Assembly: GCA_031292465.1 (NCBI GenBank)
Contig: JARLHB010000269.1
Span: 1-8,836 of the forward strand
DNA length: 8,836 nucleotides
Direction: 5' to 3'
DNA from: Ignavibacteriaceae bacterium
GTDB lineage: Bacteria; Bacteroidota; Ignavibacteria; Ignavibacteriales; Ignavibacteriaceae
Part shown: positions 6,434 to 8,836 of the stretch, piece after piece
Numbering within the stretch: the first letter of the stretch is position 1
How the letters are laid out: every line of letters starts with the position of its first letter
Program-made: the position numbers and the translations under genes
The notes under the pieces: generated by a model
Databases searched by the model: none
What the model was told of the DNA's origin: nothing
The model's input: only the letters and a program-made list of their open reading frames with translations

Positions 6434-7702
6434 ATGACTTTTAAACACATTATTATTCTATTAACAGGTTTTAGCAATTTTATCTTTGCTCAATATAATC
6501 TTGATTACTTTATTAATAAGGCGGAAAATAATTCGCCTGCTATAAAGGATTATACCAACCAGTATTTAATTAACAATCTTCAAAAGAAACTGGATGTGGC
6601 GCAGAACTCTGCTTTCCAGGTCTATTTATCAGGCGGTTATCTCTTTGTCCCTTATTTTAATAATGACGGTGTCCTTATTACATCAAATCCGGGATCTAAT
6701 GCAATCGGTTATGATGCAGGCCTGACTAACGGGGGATTATATTCAGCACAGATAAATGTTCAAAAGAATATCTTTAATGGCGTTCTTCTTGATGCACTAA
6801 ACGACCAAAAGCTTATACACGGCAAGAGCTACGAGAATAAATCTAATGAGGAAAAGCATAACGTACAGAAACAGGTAACTGATTTATATCTGAATACACT
6901 CCAGTACCTCCTGCTGTACAACGCTTCCAGCGAGATTAAAAACAACCTGAATGACCAGCTAAATATCTCAGGTGACCTTGTTGCCAGGGGCTTTCTTAAA
7001 GCCCAGGATTACCTGCTTCTAAAAATAGAATTTAAATCGCAGCAAATAGACGAAGAGCAAACCTGGCAGAATTATAAAAGCAGCCTTTCCCAGTTATATT
7101 CCTATTGTGGAATAAAAGATACTCAAACCGTAATGATAGATAGCGTAAATTTAAATTTACTTCCATCTGTTTCCGGCTCTAATTTTTTAACTCAATATTA
7201 CTTAGATAGCCTTGATGCGGAAAATCAACAAAAAATATTTGAGGCAAAGTATTCACCGCAGGTTAGTTTGTTCTTTAATGCGGGGCTAAATGCTGTCGAA
7301 GTAAACGATATTCAAAGAAAGTTCGGGCTAAGCGCCGGAATAAACTTTTCCATGCCGATACTGGACGGCAATCAAAAAGATATTACAAGGCAGCAGTCAT
7401 ATCTATCTGAACAAACTCTTTTGCAATATAAAGACTACCTGGCCGGTAATATATCTGCAAAGAGAACGGATTCTGGCAGCAGGATAAAATCATTAAAAAA
7501 GAATTTAGATGATCTGAACAGCCAAATTGGCGATTATAAAAAACTATTAAATATTTCCGAACGGCAATTACAGCAGGGTAATTTATCAATGATTGATTAC
7601 CTCGTTTTGTTAAAAAATTATATTGATATCAGGAAGAATAATATTACCGCGGAAATTAATTATCAGCTTGAAATAAGCAATTACATATATTGGAATTGGT
7701 AG
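6434..7702 (+). CDS. TolC-like outer-membrane efflux protein
   Basis: This is a 422-residue protein with a clear signal peptide (1-19, cleavage expected after NFIFA before Q20). The mature chain opens with YNLDYFINKAENNSPAIKDY, the usual start of an outer-membrane efflux (OEP) repeat. Long Asn/Gln/Lys-rich amphipathic helices follow (about 125-230 and 325-410), interrupted by strands such as SAQINVQKNIFNG (about 104-116) and FGLSAGINFSMPILDG (about 297-312). This is the duplicated helix-strand plan of TolC/CusC proteins, which form the trimeric outer-membrane exit duct. There is no lipobox, unlike CusC/OprM, so it is not predicted to be lipid-anchored. It is somewhat shorter than E. coli TolC. 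The chain ends on aromatic residues (YIYWNW). The adaptor gene starts 1 nt after its stop, marking an operon. Start choice rests on the signal peptide, since no ribosome-binding site is visible. Confidence 0.92.
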   Translation: MTFKHIIILLTGFSNFIFAQYNLDYFINKAENNSPAIKDYTNQYLINNLQKKLDVAQNSAFQVYLSGGYLFVPYFNNDGVLITSNPGSNAIGYDAGLTNGGLYSAQINVQKNIFNGVLLDALNDQKLIHGKSYENKSNEEKHNVQKQVTDLYLNTLQYLLLYNASSEIKNNLNDQLNISGDLVARGFLKAQDYLLLKIEFKSQQIDEEQTWQNYKSSLSQLYSYCGIKDTQTVMIDSVNLNLLPSVSGSNFLTQYYLDSLDAENQQKIFEAKYSPQVSLFFNAGLNAVEVNDIQRKFGLSAGINFSMPILDGNQKDITRQQSYLSEQTLLQYKDYLAGNISAKRTDSGSRIKSLKKNLDDLNSQIGDYKKLLNISERQLQQGNLSMIDYLVLLKNYIDIRKNNITAEINYQLEISNYIYWNW

Positions 7703-7703
7703 A

Positions 7704-8636
7704 ATGAATTATACTAAAATTATTTTTAAAATTTTACCTGTACCGGCAATTATTTTGACGGCGCTAATACTGGTATCCTGCAAGGGAGAAAGCGATAAAA
7801 CAGGAGAAGGAAATTCAGGAGCCCCGGTTCAGGTTACACAGCCGGTAATAACCGATATGAAAGATTACCTGGAATTAAATGCTAATACGGCGTTTCTTAA
7901 TAAAGAAATTGTAAGGGCTACTTTTCAGGGATTTATTGAAAAGGCATGCAAGAATATTGGGGATAAGGTAAAACCGGGAGATATTCTTTTCCAAATAAAA
8001 ACAAAAGAACTGGCTGCTGCTGACACTGTCAGGCTGAAATTAGGCAATGAAACCTTTCAAGGTTCAATTTTTATCAGGGCAAAATCGCAGGGTACTTTAA
8101 CTGAACTTGATTATCATACCGGAGATTTTATTTCTGATGGAGAACAACTTGCCGTTATTTCAAATCCTTCATCATTAATAGTCAAACTGAGTGTCCCCTT
8201 TGAAAATTCGTCAAAAATAAATCCAAATGAAAAATGTGAAATCACTCTTCCAGGCGGAGAGAAATTTTCAGGAATAATTGAGAAAAGAGTACCCACAGTT
8301 GATCTTGCAAGCCAGACGCAAACCTATTTAATAAAAATTTCAACAAATAAAGAAATCCCTGAAAATTTAAATGTTATTGTTAAGATACCTGTAAAAATTT
8401 ATAAAGATGCCATTACTTTGCCAAAATCTTCTATAATGACGGATGTTACGGAAAATATATTCTGGATTATGAAAGTTGTAAATGATTCAACCGCTGTCAG
8501 GATAAATATTAAAAAGGGGATTGAAAATGACAGCCTGATACAAATACTTGACCCAAAACTTAGCTCATCAGATAAAATCATTTCCAAGGGAGCTTACGGG
8601 CTTCCTGATACAACAAAAGTAGAGATTGTTAAATGA
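7704..8636 (+). CDS. RND efflux periplasmic adaptor lipoprotein with minimal hairpin
   Basis: This is a 310-residue membrane-fusion protein. The signal sequence ends in a lipobox (LVSC, lipidated C26), followed by a short flexible Gly/Ser/Glu linker. The first half-lipoyl segment is about 69-99 (VRATFQGFIEKACKNIGDKV, PGDILFQI) and the second about 122-153 (IRAKSQGTLTELDYHTGDFI, GEQLAVIS). Beta-barrel strands follow (about 156-230), then a membrane-proximal domain (about 231-310). Between the two half-lipoyl segments only about 22 residues remain, where typical AcrA/CusB-like adaptors carry a long alpha-helical hairpin that reaches the outer-membrane channel. The protein joins the pump to the channel and is anchored by its lipid. 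It lies 1 nt behind the TolC-like gene and overlaps the permease start by 4 nt (ATGA), so the three are one translationally coupled operon. Substrate class cannot be read from it. Confidence 0.9.
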   Translation: MNYTKIIFKILPVPAIILTALILVSCKGESDKTGEGNSGAPVQVTQPVITDMKDYLELNANTAFLNKEIVRATFQGFIEKACKNIGDKVKPGDILFQIKTKELAAADTVRLKLGNETFQGSIFIRAKSQGTLTELDYHTGDFISDGEQLAVISNPSSLIVKLSVPFENSSKINPNEKCEITLPGGEKFSGIIEKRVPTVDLASQTQTYLIKISTNKEIPENLNVIVKIPVKIYKDAITLPKSSIMTDVTENIFWIMKVVNDSTAVRINIKKGIENDSLIQILDPKLSSSDKIISKGAYGLPDTTKVEIVK

Positions 8637-8836
8637 ACAACTTCTATGTTAAATACAAAGTTCCGATTGCTGTTATACTCGTAATAGTATTATTAGGCGG
8701 CATTTATTCGCTTTTCAGCATTCAAACCGGACTGTTTCCAAATATTACATTTCCCAAAATTAAAATTATTGCAGATAACGGCGAGCAGCCAATAGATAAG
8801 ATGATGATTACGGTGACTACTCCGCTTGAAAATGCA
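8633..8836 (+). CDS. N-terminus of an RND-family efflux permease, cut by the window end
   Basis: An open frame begins at ATG 8633, overlapping the adaptor stop as ATGA, and continues for 68 codons to the last base with no stop. It opens with a short cytoplasmic segment (MNNFYVKYKVP) and a first transmembrane helix (about 11-27, IAVILVIVLLGGIYSLF). Then comes the RND signature around the start of the periplasmic porter domain: TGLFPNITFPKIKIIADNG, followed by PIDKMMITVTTPLENA. The F-P-N-I-x-F-P and V-T-x-P-L-E-x-A motifs are standard for AcrB/CzcA-type inner-membrane proton-driven pumps. The usual full length is around 1000 residues, so most of it lies outside the window. The FPxIxFPKI-type start looks closer to drug-type (HAE) and related permeases than to CusA/CzcA, but too little is visible to assign a substrate. 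Confidence 0.9.
   Translation, partial: MNNFYVKYKVPIAVILVIVLLGGIYSLFSIQTGLFPNITFPKIKIIADNGEQPIDKMMITVTTPLENA

Noticed and set aside
1..8836. CRISPR arrays, insertion sequences, tRNA or rRNA genes
   Set aside because: No regularly spaced long repeats, transposase motifs, terminal inverted repeats or RNA-gene signatures were seen, and gene organisation and base composition look uniform.

Overview
The window is about 35% GC (estimated by eye). It reads as a chromosomal segment of a Gram-negative member of the Bacteroidota/Chlorobi/Ignavibacteria group. Three things point there: a type IX secretion (T9SS) C-terminal sorting domain with the NYPNPFNP motif typical of Ignavibacteria-like proteins at the left edge; a TonB-dependent receptor with an N-terminal carboxypeptidase-regulatory-like domain, a Bacteroidota hallmark; and mixed translation initiation, with good Shine-Dalgarno sites at some genes and none at others. 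I cannot name a species.

Layout, all on the + strand. 1-285: end of a secreted T9SS cargo protein, cut by the window edge. 286-439: spacer with a phased direct-repeat array that looks like a response-regulator operator. 440-2500: a two-component system, an OmpR/PhoB-type response regulator directly abutting a HAMP-containing sensor histidine kinase. 2501-2705: spacer with a second copy of the same kind of repeat. 2706-5138: TonB-dependent outer-membrane receptor, GTG start. 5191-6177: exported YncE-type seven-bladed beta-propeller. 6178-6433: spacer with two stem-loops and a TATAAT box placed so that the next gene would be leaderless. 6434-8836: a tripartite efflux operon of TolC-like outer-membrane factor, lipoprotein periplasmic adaptor and the N-terminus of an RND permease, which runs off the right edge.

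Interpretation. Every gene from 440 onwards points the same way, and all products except the response regulator belong in the cell envelope. The simplest reading is a signal-responsive envelope locus. The kinase senses something in the periplasm. The regulator acts on repeats TTTCATnnT spaced 10-11 bp upstream of its own gene and upstream of the receptor. The output combines an outer-membrane uptake-type receptor, a periplasmic propeller and an RND exporter. The regulator's C-terminus resembles CusR/CopR-type heavy-metal regulators, so a metal or metal complex is a reasonable guess, but no metal-binding motif is visible and the substrate is unknown.

The most notable observations are the shared phased repeats (a candidate operator defined from sequence alone), the adaptor that has almost no alpha-helical hairpin, and the pairing of an uptake-type receptor with an exporter under one likely regulator.
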